DNA from: Bacteroidota bacterium | GTDB lineage: Bacteria > Bacteroidota > Ignavibacteria > Ignavibacteriales > Ignavibacteriaceae | Length of the DNA: 20,554 bases | Reading direction: 5' to 3' | Assembly (NCBI GenBank): GCA_023453665.1 | Contig: JAEXTA010000227.1 | Span: forward strand, 1-20,554 | Shown here: piece by piece, positions 7,113 to 14,531 of the stretch | Numbering within the stretch: the first letter of the stretch is position 1 | Layout of the letters: each line of letters opens with the position of its first letter | The notes under the pieces: generated by a model | What the model saw: only the letters and a program-made list of their open reading frames with translations | The model's database searches: none | Told to the model about the DNA's origin: nothing | Translations under genes and position numbers: made by a program

Positions 7113-7556
7113 TTAAGCTCCGATTTCGATAAGTATATCACCTTCAAGAACTGAATCGCCCTGTCTTACTTTAATGGCTTTTATAACACCATCTTTATCA
7201 GCATTGATATTATTTTCCATCTTCATAGCTTCGAGTGTGATCAGTTTAGTTCCAACTTTAACATTGTCACCCTCCCTTACATGTACGCCAAGTATAACAC
7301 CCGGAAGAGGGGATTTAATGAAGCCAGCTCCTTTTTGCGCAGTTGGAGCGCTGGTTTTTTGTTGTGATGGTACTGAATCTGTAGATGGTACTGCAACTGA
7401 GCGGATTAGTTTCGGTGTTTTGCTTTGTGCAATTACTTTGTCAACTTCCACTTTGTAAACAGCGCCGTTAACTTCTATTTCGGCAATATTATCTTCAATG
7501 TTAATTACGTTAACATCATATTTATTGCCTTGAATTGTAAACTTAAAATTTTTCAT
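7113..7556 (-). CDS. mmdC: Biotin carrier subunit of methylmalonyl-CoA decarboxylase
   Basis: 147 residues in three parts: an N-terminal strand-rich segment (1-45), a flexible Ala/Pro/Ser/Gln linker (about 46-78) and a biotinyl domain (79-146). The biotinyl domain has the EAMKMENNI motif, K112 being the biotinylated lysine. SPLPGVI (82-88) and VREGDNVKVG are the usual flanking strands. The protein carries CO2 as carboxybiotin from the carboxyltransferase to the membrane beta subunit. It would need a biotin ligase encoded elsewhere. ATG at 7556 follows GAGGAT. The gene sits 13 bases after the small membrane subunit and 2 bases before the beta subunit, so translation of the operon is probably coupled here. 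Confidence 0.93.
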   Translation of the reverse strand: MKNFKFTIQGNKYDVNVINIEDNIAEIEVNGAVYKVEVDKVIAQSKTPKLIRSVAVPSTDSVPSQQKTSAPTAQKGAGFIKSPLPGVILGVHVREGDNVKVGTKLITLEAMKMENNINADKDGVIKAIKVRQGDSVLEGDILIEIGA

Positions 7557-7569
7557 TTTTTATCCTCGA

Positions 7570-7977
7570 TTATCTTGGATGCTGTCGTAATCCATAAATC
7601 TTTGAACTCCAGGGGGAGTAAGTTCTGGATACTTTATTAATTGTTAAAACTGTGTCTTCATTGTCATGTATTTCAGCATAGTAAAGATGTAAAGCCATTG
7701 CTATCGCAGCATTCACTTCACCTGAAATACTCAGGTCTTCTTTCTTCTCCACAACTTTACCTTCACGTCGAAGTAATCTCTTTACATTTATCTGAAGCAC
7801 TTTGGTCAGATTAAAAAAGATTGCGTAAAGCAGAAGCAGAGCAGCAAATACCACTACATAACCGATAACAGTCATTCCTATTCCTATCGGATCAAGTGTC
7901 CTGAATAATTCAGAATTATGTTTGATGATTGCTTTTGAAGAATCAGTTGATACTTGTAATAATAATCCTAAAAACAT
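7570..7977 (-). CDS. mmdD: Small membrane subunit of the Na+-pumping decarboxylase (OadG/MmdD family)
   Basis: 135 residues. A single membrane segment lies at about 33-57 (MTVIGYVVVFAALLLLYAIFF) after a short N-terminal leader. The C-terminal part, GEVNAAIAMALHLYY and then TYSPWSSKIYGLRQHPR, is the conserved end of the OadG family seen in Bacteroidota-type operons. In Klebsiella OadG and Propionigenium/Veillonella MmdD, this subunit anchors and stabilises the complex between the carboxyltransferase and the beta subunit. AAGGAGT about 5 bases before the ATG overlaps the end of the carboxyltransferase gene, indicating tight coupling. The family is divergent, so the exact name (gamma or delta) is uncertain, but the position in the operon makes the role likely. 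Confidence 0.85.
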   Translation of the reverse strand: MFLGLLLQVSTDSSKAIIKHNSELFRTLDPIGIGMTVIGYVVVFAALLLLYAIFFNLTKVLQINVKRLLRREGKVVEKKEDLSISGEVNAAIAMALHLYYAEIHDNEDTVLTINKVSRTYSPWSSKIYGLRQHPR

Positions 7978-7989
7978 TTTTACTCCTTT

Positions 7990-9549
7990 TTATAATGGAA
8001 GATTAGAATGTTTTTTGGGCGGATTCGTATCTTTTTTTGTTGCAAGCGATTGAAGCGCACGTATAACTCTGAATCTTGTATTACGCGGTTCAATCACATC
8101 ATCGATATATCCGTATTTAGCTGCTACATAAGGTGTAGCAAATTTTTTGCGGTAGTCATCTTCTCGGTCTTTAACAAATTTTATTCTTTCTTCCGGGTCA
8201 GTTATCAATTGTAATTCTTTTTGATGAAGAACTTCAATTGCACCTTTAGGTCCCATAACAGCAATCTCTGCACCGGGCCAGGCATAATTAATATCGCCTC
8301 TTAAATGTTTCGAACTCATAACATCATAAGCCCCGCCGTATGCTTTACGAAGTATTACAGTAACTTTTGGAACGGTGGCTTCACCATAAGCAAATAAAAG
8401 TTTTGCGCCGTGAATTATTATTCCGCCATACTCCTGTGTTGTTCCAGGTAAAAATCCCGGAACATCGACAAATGTTACTATTGGAATATTAAATGCATCA
8501 CAGAATCTTACAAATCGTGCTGCTTTTCTCGAACAGTTTATATCAAGAACTCCTGCTAGATAATTTGGCTGATTGGCAACTATACCAACGGGCATTCCAT
8601 TGAATCGCGCAAAACCTGTTACGATGTTCGGGGCATAGTGTCTCTGGATTTCCAAAAACTCATGGTGATCAACAACTGCGTGGATTACATCTTTAACATC
8701 GTAAGGTTTATTAGTTGCTTCCGGAATTAGTGAGTTAAGATGATCCTCCAGTCTGTCTATCGGGTCATCACAAGGTAATAGCGGAGGGTCTTCTAAATTA
8801 TTTTGCGGAAGGTAACTCAATAACTTTCTTATAAGCATGATACCTTCTTCTTCAGTGTCCGCAACAAAATGTGTTACGCCAGATTTTGCACCGTGAATCA
8901 TTGCACCGCCGAGTTCTTCTTCATTCACAGTTTCACCTGTTACAGTCTTAACAACTTTAGGTCCGGTTACAAACATATAACTTGATTTGTTTGACATGAT
9001 TATAAAATCAGTGAGGGCAGGGGAGTAAACAGCACCGCCTGCACAAGGTCCGAACACGGCTGATATTTGTGGGACAACTCCTGAAGCAAGAATATTTCTT
9101 TGGAAAATATCTGCGTATCCACCGAGGCTTTTTACGCCTTCCTGGATACGCGCACCGCCGCTGTCGTTAATACCAATAACTGGTGCGCCGACTTTCATTG
9201 CTTTATCCATTACCTTACAGATTTTTTGTGCATACATTTCTGATAATGAACCGCCAAAAACTGTAAAGTCCTGAGAAAAAACATAAACTAATCTTCCATC
9301 TATCGTTCCGTAACCGGTAACCACACCGTCAGAGAGATAGGATTCTTTATCCAATCCGAAATCAATACTGCGGTGACAAACGAACATATCAAACTCTTCA
9401 AAACTGCCTTCATCAAGAAGAAGTTCAAGTCGTTCTCTTGCAGTAAGTTTTCCTTTTTTGTGTTGAGACTCGATGCGTTTTTCACCGCCGCCAAGTTTAG
9501 CCTGCTGACGAAGCGCCATCAACTCTTTTATTTTATCGTCCATTGCCAT
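7990..9549 (-). CDS. mmdA: Methylmalonyl-CoA decarboxylase alpha subunit (carboxyltransferase; PccB-like)
   Basis: 519 residues, the normal length of the biotin-dependent carboxyltransferase family, with two crotonase-like halves. The N-half has DSGGARIQEGVKSLGGYADIF (129-149) and FGPCAGGAVYSPALTDF (166-182). The C-half has GFLPGTTQEYGGIIIHGAK (365-383) and YGGAYDVMSSK (404-414). The GG/AGG segments form the oxyanion holes. D409 in the GGAYDVM motif corresponds, as I recall, to the residue that favours propionyl-CoA over acetyl-CoA in PccB. It moves CO2 from (S)-methylmalonyl-CoA to biotin on the carrier protein. Sequence alone does not separate it from propionyl-CoA carboxylase beta. The adjacent Na+-pump subunits, and the lack of a biotin carboxylase gene, favour the decarboxylase. 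ATG at 9549 follows a weak AGGT. Confidence 0.92.
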   Translation of the reverse strand: MAMDDKIKELMALRQQAKLGGGEKRIESQHKKGKLTARERLELLLDEGSFEEFDMFVCHRSIDFGLDKESYLSDGVVTGYGTIDGRLVYVFSQDFTVFGGSLSEMYAQKICKVMDKAMKVGAPVIGINDSGGARIQEGVKSLGGYADIFQRNILASGVVPQISAVFGPCAGGAVYSPALTDFIIMSNKSSYMFVTGPKVVKTVTGETVNEEELGGAMIHGAKSGVTHFVADTEEEGIMLIRKLLSYLPQNNLEDPPLLPCDDPIDRLEDHLNSLIPEATNKPYDVKDVIHAVVDHHEFLEIQRHYAPNIVTGFARFNGMPVGIVANQPNYLAGVLDINCSRKAARFVRFCDAFNIPIVTFVDVPGFLPGTTQEYGGIIIHGAKLLFAYGEATVPKVTVILRKAYGGAYDVMSSKHLRGDINYAWPGAEIAVMGPKGAIEVLHQKELQLITDPEERIKFVKDREDDYRKKFATPYVAAKYGYIDDVIEPRNTRFRVIRALQSLATKKDTNPPKKHSNLPL

Positions 9550-9583
9550 TTTATTTACCTGTATTTTTTATTTAGCTAAAAAT

Positions 9584-9991
9584 TTATTCCGGCTTTTCAC
9601 AAAGTTCTGTTAAAACTCCGTAGGTTGATTTAGGATGAAGAAAAGCGATGTTCAAACCTTCGGCGCCTTTTCTTCCTCTCTCATCTATTAATTGTATGTT
9701 TTTAGATTTCACATCATCCAGTGAATTTTGCAATCCCTTAACAGCAAAAGCAAGATGATGAATTCCTTCACCTTTTTTTTCTATAAACTTTCCGATTGGT
9801 CCATCGGGAGAAGTTGATTCGAGAAGTTCAATCTTTGTCTGACCAACCATAAAGAATGCAGTTTTAACTTTTTGGTCTGCTACTTCTTCAATTGCGTAAC
9901 ATTTAAGACCGAGTACATCTTCGTAATATTTTTTTGCTTCATCGATGTTCTTAACTGCTATTCCTATATGTTCTATGTGAGATATGTTCAT
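9584..9991 (-). CDS. mce: Methylmalonyl-CoA epimerase
   Basis: 135 residues, one VOC-fold (glyoxalase-like) unit pair, the usual length. It interconverts (R)- and (S)-methylmalonyl-CoA, linking the mutase product to the decarboxylase. Visible landmarks are IEHIGIAVKNIDEAKKYYED (6-25) with metal ligand H8, KIELLES (53-59), GEGIHHLAFAV (75-85) with the second ligand histidine near H79, and LTELCE (127-132) with ligand E129. It lies between the mutase and carboxyltransferase genes, 34 bases before the latter, which makes the substrate assignment firm. ATG at 9991 has only a weak GGATC upstream. Nothing is truncated. Confidence 0.95.
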   Translation of the reverse strand: MNISHIEHIGIAVKNIDEAKKYYEDVLGLKCYAIEEVADQKVKTAFFMVGQTKIELLESTSPDGPIGKFIEKKGEGIHHLAFAVKGLQNSLDDVKSKNIQLIDERGRKGAEGLNIAFLHPKSTYGVLTELCEKPE

Positions 9992-10029
9992 TGTTGATCC
10001 ATTTCACTTAAATTAGACATTGTAAATTG

Positions 10030-10043
10030 TCCGCCGCGGCGGA
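10030..10043. repeat. GC-only 14-base palindrome between mutase and epimerase genes
   Basis: TCCGCCGCGGCGGA is perfectly self-complementary and almost entirely G/C in a roughly one-third GC region. It sits 7 bases beyond the mutase stop, in the 59-base gap within the operon. No T-run follows on either strand, so it is not a standard terminator. It may protect or process the mRNA between the two genes, or be a copy of a short dispersed repeat. Confidence 0.5.
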
Positions 10044-10050
10044 TTATAAA

Positions 10051-11733
10051 TTATACAACAACGTGTTCTTTGTATTCACCGAACACGTCACGCATTGTGT
10101 TACATATTTCACCTACACTTGCGTAAACTTTAACAGCATCAAGAATGTAGGGCATTAAATTAGAATCGCTTTGCGCTGCTTTTTTTAGTTCGGCTAATTT
10201 TGATTTAACTTCATCATTATTTCTTTGGGCTTTTATTTTGCTCAGGAATTTTATCTGTTCTTCCTGCACCTTCATATCAATCCTTAACAGGTCTTTATGA
10301 TTTTCTTCTTTCACCTGGAACTTATTTACACCGACTACAATTTTTTCATTTGCTTCAAGCTGTTTTTCAAATTTGTACGCGGCGTTTTGAATTTCTGATT
10401 GAACGTATCCTGCTTCTATCGCTTCAATCACTCCACCCATTGCATCGATTTTATTTATATAGTTTTCGGCTTCCTGTTCAATCTTGTCAGTCATTTCTTC
10501 AACATAGTATGAACCTGCGAGCGGATCAATTGTGTTAGCAACACCGCTTTCATATCCAACTATCTGCTGAGTTCTTAGTGCAATCATTACTGCCTGTTCT
10601 GTTGGTAATGCAAGTGCTTCATCTCTTGAATTTGTATGAAGACTTTGTGTCCCTCCAAGTACTGCAGCAAGTGTTTGTATCGTTACACGAACAATATTGT
10701 TATCAACCTGTTGTGCTGTTAATGTTGAACCGGCAGTTTGTGTATGGAACCTTAACATCATTGAACGCGGATCTTTTGCACCGAACCTGTTTTTCATGAT
10801 TTTTGCCCAGAGTCTTCTTGCGGCTCTGTACTTTGCTACTTCTTCCAGCAGATCATTATGAGCATTAAAGAAAAATGAAAGACGTTTTGCAAACTCATCT
10901 ATATTTAATCCTGCTTTGATAGCTGTTTCTACATAAGCGATACCGTCAGCTAATGTAAACCCAACTTCCTGCGCAGCAGTTGAACCTGCTTCGCGTATGT
11001 GGTAACCAGAAATAGAGATTGTATTCCATTTGGGAACTTCTTTTGAACAGTACTCAAAAATATTTGTGATCAATCTCATTGAAGGTTTTGGTGGATAGAT
11101 ATATGTTCCTCTTGCAACATATTCTTTAAGAATATCATTCTGAATTGTTCCGCTTATTTTATCTTTACTTACGCCCTGTTTTTCTGCAACTGCTATATAT
11201 AAAGATAGAAGGACGGATGCGGGCGCGTTAATTGTCATCGAAGTTGAGACTTTATCTAACGGAATTTTATCAAATAAAATTTCCATATCAGCAAGAGTGT
11301 CGATTGCAACACCAACTTTTCCAACTTCACCATAAGCGATAGGCTCATCACTATCATAACCAATCTGAGTTGGTAAGTCGAATGCGACTGATAATCCTGA
11401 CTGTCCCTGATCTAACAAGTAGCGGTATCTCTCATTGGATTCACGAGCTGTACCAAACCCGGCATATTGCCTCATTGTCCAAAGTTTACCGCGGTACATT
11501 GTGGGTTGAATGCCTCGTGTAAACGGGTATTCACCGGGGAATCCAATTTTATCAATGAATTGTTCTTCGGTAGATTCTTTAGGAATGTAAAGTGGCTCAT
11601 CTTTTGAAAACGAGACTGTGGTAAATTCTTTTTGTCTTTCAGGGGCTTTTTGAAGAGACCTTAAATAAACCTGCTCATTCCAGTTTCTGAATGAATTCTC
11701 GATAGACTTATCTTTAATTTCTGATGTATTCAA
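10051..11733 (-). CDS. mcmA: Methylmalonyl-CoA mutase, catalytic (large) subunit without cobalamin domain
   Basis: 560 residues comprising only the TIM-barrel substrate domain of the B12-dependent mutase, which exchanges succinyl-CoA and (R)-methylmalonyl-CoA. Signature stretches are GIQPTMYRGKLWTMRQYAGF (74-93), SVAFDLPTQIGYDSDEP (115-131), DILKEYVARGTYIYPPKPSM (200-219) and SGYHIREAG (242-250). Y80, R208 and H245 correspond to Y89, R207 and H244 of the Propionibacterium enzyme. Tyr and Arg at the first two positions mark methylmalonyl-CoA rather than isobutyryl-CoA mutase. One-chain enzymes are about 720 residues with a C-terminal DxHxxG B12 domain. That domain is missing here, as in archaeal-type split mutases, so a separate B12-binding subunit gene is expected elsewhere. 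The start is TTG at 11733 with AAGGAGA 5 bases upstream. It is the first gene of the six-gene operon. Confidence 0.95.
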   Translation of the reverse strand: MNTSEIKDKSIENSFRNWNEQVYLRSLQKAPERQKEFTTVSFSKDEPLYIPKESTEEQFIDKIGFPGEYPFTRGIQPTMYRGKLWTMRQYAGFGTARESNERYRYLLDQGQSGLSVAFDLPTQIGYDSDEPIAYGEVGKVGVAIDTLADMEILFDKIPLDKVSTSMTINAPASVLLSLYIAVAEKQGVSKDKISGTIQNDILKEYVARGTYIYPPKPSMRLITNIFEYCSKEVPKWNTISISGYHIREAGSTAAQEVGFTLADGIAYVETAIKAGLNIDEFAKRLSFFFNAHNDLLEEVAKYRAARRLWAKIMKNRFGAKDPRSMMLRFHTQTAGSTLTAQQVDNNIVRVTIQTLAAVLGGTQSLHTNSRDEALALPTEQAVMIALRTQQIVGYESGVANTIDPLAGSYYVEEMTDKIEQEAENYINKIDAMGGVIEAIEAGYVQSEIQNAAYKFEKQLEANEKIVVGVNKFQVKEENHKDLLRIDMKVQEEQIKFLSKIKAQRNNDEVKSKLAELKKAAQSDSNLMPYILDAVKVYASVGEICNTMRDVFGEYKEHVVV

Positions 11734-12310
11734 TTTATTCTCCTTGAAATTCCCATTTCGATTTCTGATTAGGAATAATTTAGAAAATATTACTCAAATA
11801 AAATGTTGACTCAGGTAATTATTTTATTGTGTAAAGTTTATCTTTATAATCAGACAAGATTATTGATGAGCAATATTCATCTATTGAACTAATTACTATT
11901 ATATATGTATTAGTGTAGAGAGGATAAGATAAATGGGGAAAACTGCTAAATTTTATTTTCATTTAATGCTCATATCAATAATCAATCTGCAAATACTTTC
12001 TTCAGATAATCAAACCTGATTCTGAACATTGGGTCAACTAGATTGAAATATTTCTGCGCAGCAGTTTCAAAGTAAGTGCCAACAATCAATTTTTTATTAA
12101 AATGTGTTTAATGTAATTAGAACTATTAAAGTTATTTTTTACAAAAACAATAAATGCAAGATTGGGAATGCGAGCTATTAACATTCTCATTGATGAGAAG
12201 ATTTGAACATAATCAGAATTATTAGCTCTATAGCGAAATTTTCTAAAGCTGTTGTCTCAAGTAGATCGTGAGTAAGATAACTCTAACTATAAAAATAATA
12301 AGGTAATTTC
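11734..12310. other. Intergenic stretch without a recognisable conserved gene
   Basis: The 631 bases between the mutase start and tRNA-Leu are strongly AT-rich and have no long open frame. The left end must carry the leftward promoter of the methylmalonyl-CoA operon, but I could not fix its -35/-10 boxes. A possible 28-codon ORF lies at 11933-12019. TTCTCAT-TG-ATGAGAA at 12184-12199 is a 7-bp inverted repeat with a 2-base loop that could be an operator. The right end holds the tRNA promoter (12311-12339). Nothing else is evident. Confidence 0.6.
11933..12019 (+). CDS. Possible 28-residue peptide with signal-like sequence (micro-ORF or gene remnant)
   Basis: ATG at 11933 is preceded by AGAGGA at about 8 bases, and the frame runs 28 codons to TGA at 12017. 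The peptide starts MGKTAKFYFHLMLISIINLQ: a basic start and a hydrophobic core, like a signal peptide or single membrane helix, followed by SSDNQT. An AT-rich TATATATG sequence lies upstream near 11900. It could be a membrane micro-peptide, the surviving 5' end of a lost secreted-protein gene, or chance. No conservation can be judged from here. Confidence 0.25.
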   Translation: MGKTAKFYFHLMLISIINLQILSSDNQT

Positions 12311-12339
12311 TTGCATAAAAAAAATCGATTATCTATATT
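12311..12339 (+). promoter_or_regulatory. Sigma70-like promoter of the tRNA-Leu/tRNA-Val transcript
   Basis: TTGCAT (12311-12316), 17 bases, then TATATT (12334-12339) give a near-consensus promoter. The predicted start is near 12346, about 20 bases before the tRNA-Leu gene. The spacer is A-rich. The -10 continues as TATATTTA, which also resembles the Bacteroidota TAnnTTTG element in part. Confidence 0.6.
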
Positions 12340-12364
12340 TACACGCTAAAATTGAATGATTCCT

Positions 12365-12450
12365 GCCGGGGTGGCGGAATTGGTAGACGCACAGGACTTA
12401 AAATCCTGTGGGAATTTATTCCCGTGCCGGTTCGAGTCCGGCCCTCGGTA
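12365..12450 (+). tRNA. tRNA-Leu (anticodon UAA)
   Basis: Acceptor GCCGGGG (12365-12371) pairs with CCTCGGT (12443-12449) with two G-U pairs; the discriminator is A. The D-arm is GCGGAATTGGTAGACGC. The anticodon stem CAGGA/TCCTG encloses the loop CTTAAAA, so the anticodon is TAA. A long variable arm (GGGAATTTATTCCC) marks a class II leucine tRNA. The T-arm is GCCGGTTCGAGTCCGGC. CCA is not encoded. Confidence 0.97.
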
Positions 12451-12470
12451 CATAGTTAATTATCAACTCT

Positions 12471-12544
12471 GGGTTCTTAGCTCAGTTGGTTAGAGCGTCT
12501 GCTTGACGTGCAGAAGGTCAAAGGTTCGAATCCTTTAGAGCCCA
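12471..12544 (+). tRNA. tRNA-Val (anticodon GAC)
   Basis: Acceptor GGGTTCT (12471-12477) pairs with AGAGCCC (12537-12543), including one T-G pair; the discriminator is A. The D-arm is GCTCAGTTGGTTAGAGC. Anticodon stem TCTGC/GCAGA has the loop TTGACGT, so the anticodon is GAC (valine). The T-arm is AAAGGTTCGAATCCTTT. CCA is not encoded. It lies 20 bases after tRNA-Leu, evidently on the same transcript. Confidence 0.97.
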
Positions 12545-12550
12545 CATTTG

Positions 12551-12575
12551 TCGGAGACGTCTCTCCGATTTTTTT
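12551..12575 (+). terminator. Terminator-like hairpin between tRNA-Val and thrS
   Basis: TCGGAGA (12551-12557) pairs with TCTCCGA (12562-12568) around CGTC, followed by seven T (12569-12575). It begins 6 bases after the tRNA and ends 11 bases before the thrS ATG. It can end the tRNA transcript, but it also occupies the thrS leader, leaving almost no room for a separate thrS promoter. Confidence 0.85.
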
Positions 12576-12586
12576 ATTATAGATGT

Positions 12587-14509
12587 ATGAACAAAATAAC
12601 AATTACATTTCCAGATGGTAGAAGTTCCGAATTTGAAAAAGGAACAACCGGTTTTGAAATAGCCAAAACTATTTCATCAAGACTAGCAGAAGAAACTCTT
12701 GCAGTTGAAGTCAATGGAATCGTAAAAGATCTTAATGCACCGTTGAATGCAAATGCTGTTGTTAAATTTTTAACCTTTGAAGATGAAAAGGGGAAATTTG
12801 TTTATTGGCATTCAACATCTCATCTTATGGCTCATGCTATTCAATCAATTTATCCTGAAGCAAAATTTGGAGTAGGTCCTGCTATTGATTCAGGTTTCTA
12901 TTATGATATCGATATTAACTCTGTGTTAACTGAAGATGATCTTAGAAAAATTGAAGATAAGATGATGCAGCTTTCAAAGGAAAATCATTCATTCGAAAGA
13001 AAAGAACTGTCTAAAAATGAAGCGATAAATTTCTTTGAAAAAAAAGGTGATAACTATAAGCTGGAAATTTTATCTGAGTTGGATGAAAATTCTGAAGTAA
13101 TAAGCATTTATAACGAAGGTGATTTTACAGACCTTTGTACCGGTCCTCATCTACCTTCAGCAGGTAAAATAAAATTTGTTAAACTGTTAAATATTTCCGG
13201 CTCTTACTGGCGCGGAGATGAACATAACAAACAGTTGCAGAGAATATATGGAATTTCTTTTCCCAAAAAGAAAATGCTTGATGATCATCTTTTATTTTTG
13301 GAAGAAGCTAAAAAAAGAGATCATAGAAAACTCGGTAAACAACTTGACCTTTTTAGTATTCACGAAGAAGCTGGCGCAGGTTTGATTTATTGGCATCCTA
13401 CAGGTGCAAGAATAAGATTAGAGATTGAAAACTATTGGCGCGAAGCGCATCTTCAAAATGGATATGAGCTTCTTTATTCCCCGCACATGGGTAAAAGCTG
13501 GTTGTGGGAAACAAGCGGTCATCTAGGATTTTATAAAGACAGTATGTATTCTGGAATGAAAGTAGATGAACAGGATTATTTCATTAAACCGATGAACTGT
13601 CCTTTTCATATTATGATTTATAAATCTCAGCTTAGATCCTATCGCGATCTTCCATTGCGTTGGGCTGAACTTGGTACGGTTTACAGGTATGAAAAAAGCG
13701 GAGTTCTGCATGGACTTTTACGAGTTAGAGGTTTTACACAGGATGATGCTCACATTTTTTGTACTCATGAACAAATTGAATCTGAGATAATTGAAGTTGT
13801 AAGATTCGCGATGATGGTATGGAAAGCATTCGGATTCAGTCAATTAAAATTTTATGTTTCTACTAAACCTGAAAAAGCTGTTGGCGATGATTCACTATGG
13901 CAAAAAGCAACCGCATCATTAAAAAGTGCTCTGGAAAAAGAAGGGCTTTCTTATGAAGTTGATGAAGGCGGCGGAGCGTTCTATGGACCAAAGATAGATA
14001 TTAAGATAAAAGATGCATTAGGTCGTGAATGGCAAATGAGCACAGTTCAATTTGATTTCAATATGTCCGAACGATTCGGCATCACCTACATTGGTGAAGA
14101 TGGAAAAGAACACAGACCATTTATGGTGCATCGTGCGTTGTTAGGTTCAATTGAAAGATTTTTTGGAGTTCTAATCGAACATTTTGGTGGAGCATTTCCT
14201 GCATGGCTGGCTCCTATACAGGTTGCTATAATTCCAGTTTCACAAAATTTTATTAATTTTGCTGAAGAAGTATCTGAAGAATTAAAAAAGAACAATATCC
14301 GTATTGAACTAGACAGAAGAAACGAAAAGATCGGTTACAAAATCCGGGATTGGGAAACAAATAAAGTACCTTATATGCTGGTAATTGGTGAAAAAGAACA
14401 GTCCTCAGGTTCAGTATCAGTACGTCAGCATAAAAAAGGTGATATAGGTACTTTTGCTTTGGCAGATTTTATTAAGCATGTTTCTGATGAAGTTATAAAC
14501 AAAATTTAA
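12587..14509 (+). CDS. thrS: Threonyl-tRNA synthetase
   Basis: 640 residues from ATG 12587. The frame is open to a TTG at 12548, but that extension runs through the terminator hairpin, and the family starts at the TGS domain (MNKITITFPDG). Order: TGS domain (1-62); editing domain (about 70-230) with H75, H79, C184 and H188 matching E. coli H73/H77/C182/H186; class II catalytic core (about 245-540) with the motif 2 region RYEKSGVLHGLLRVRGF; and C-terminal anticodon-binding domain (about 545-640). Active-site zinc ligands appear as C338 (MNCPFH), H389 (DDAHIFC) and the histidine of MVHRALLGS. It charges tRNA-Thr in the cytoplasm. No Shine-Dalgarno is visible between the terminator T-run and the ATG. 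The neighbours infC-rpmI-rplT match the classical order. Confidence 0.97.
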   Translation: MNKITITFPDGRSSEFEKGTTGFEIAKTISSRLAEETLAVEVNGIVKDLNAPLNANAVVKFLTFEDEKGKFVYWHSTSHLMAHAIQSIYPEAKFGVGPAIDSGFYYDIDINSVLTEDDLRKIEDKMMQLSKENHSFERKELSKNEAINFFEKKGDNYKLEILSELDENSEVISIYNEGDFTDLCTGPHLPSAGKIKFVKLLNISGSYWRGDEHNKQLQRIYGISFPKKKMLDDHLLFLEEAKKRDHRKLGKQLDLFSIHEEAGAGLIYWHPTGARIRLEIENYWREAHLQNGYELLYSPHMGKSWLWETSGHLGFYKDSMYSGMKVDEQDYFIKPMNCPFHIMIYKSQLRSYRDLPLRWAELGTVYRYEKSGVLHGLLRVRGFTQDDAHIFCTHEQIESEIIEVVRFAMMVWKAFGFSQLKFYVSTKPEKAVGDDSLWQKATASLKSALEKEGLSYEVDEGGGAFYGPKIDIKIKDALGREWQMSTVQFDFNMSERFGITYIGEDGKEHRPFMVHRALLGSIERFFGVLIEHFGGAFPAWLAPIQVAIIPVSQNFINFAEEVSEELKKNNIRIELDRRNEKIGYKIRDWETNKVPYMLVIGEKEQSSGSVSVRQHKKGDIGTFALADFIKHVSDEVINKI

Positions 14510-14531
14510 AAAACATTAAGAGAGGTATTTC

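Noticed and set aside
11800..11850. TTGACT near 11804 and TATAAT near 11841 as a plus-strand promoter
   Set aside because: The boxes are about 30 bases apart, far from the 16-18 needed, and no supported gene follows except the weak micro-ORF.
12548..12586. Upstream TTG start for thrS adding 13 residues
   Set aside because: The added codons run through the tRNA terminator hairpin and T-run, and family members begin at the TGS domain encoded from ATG 12587.
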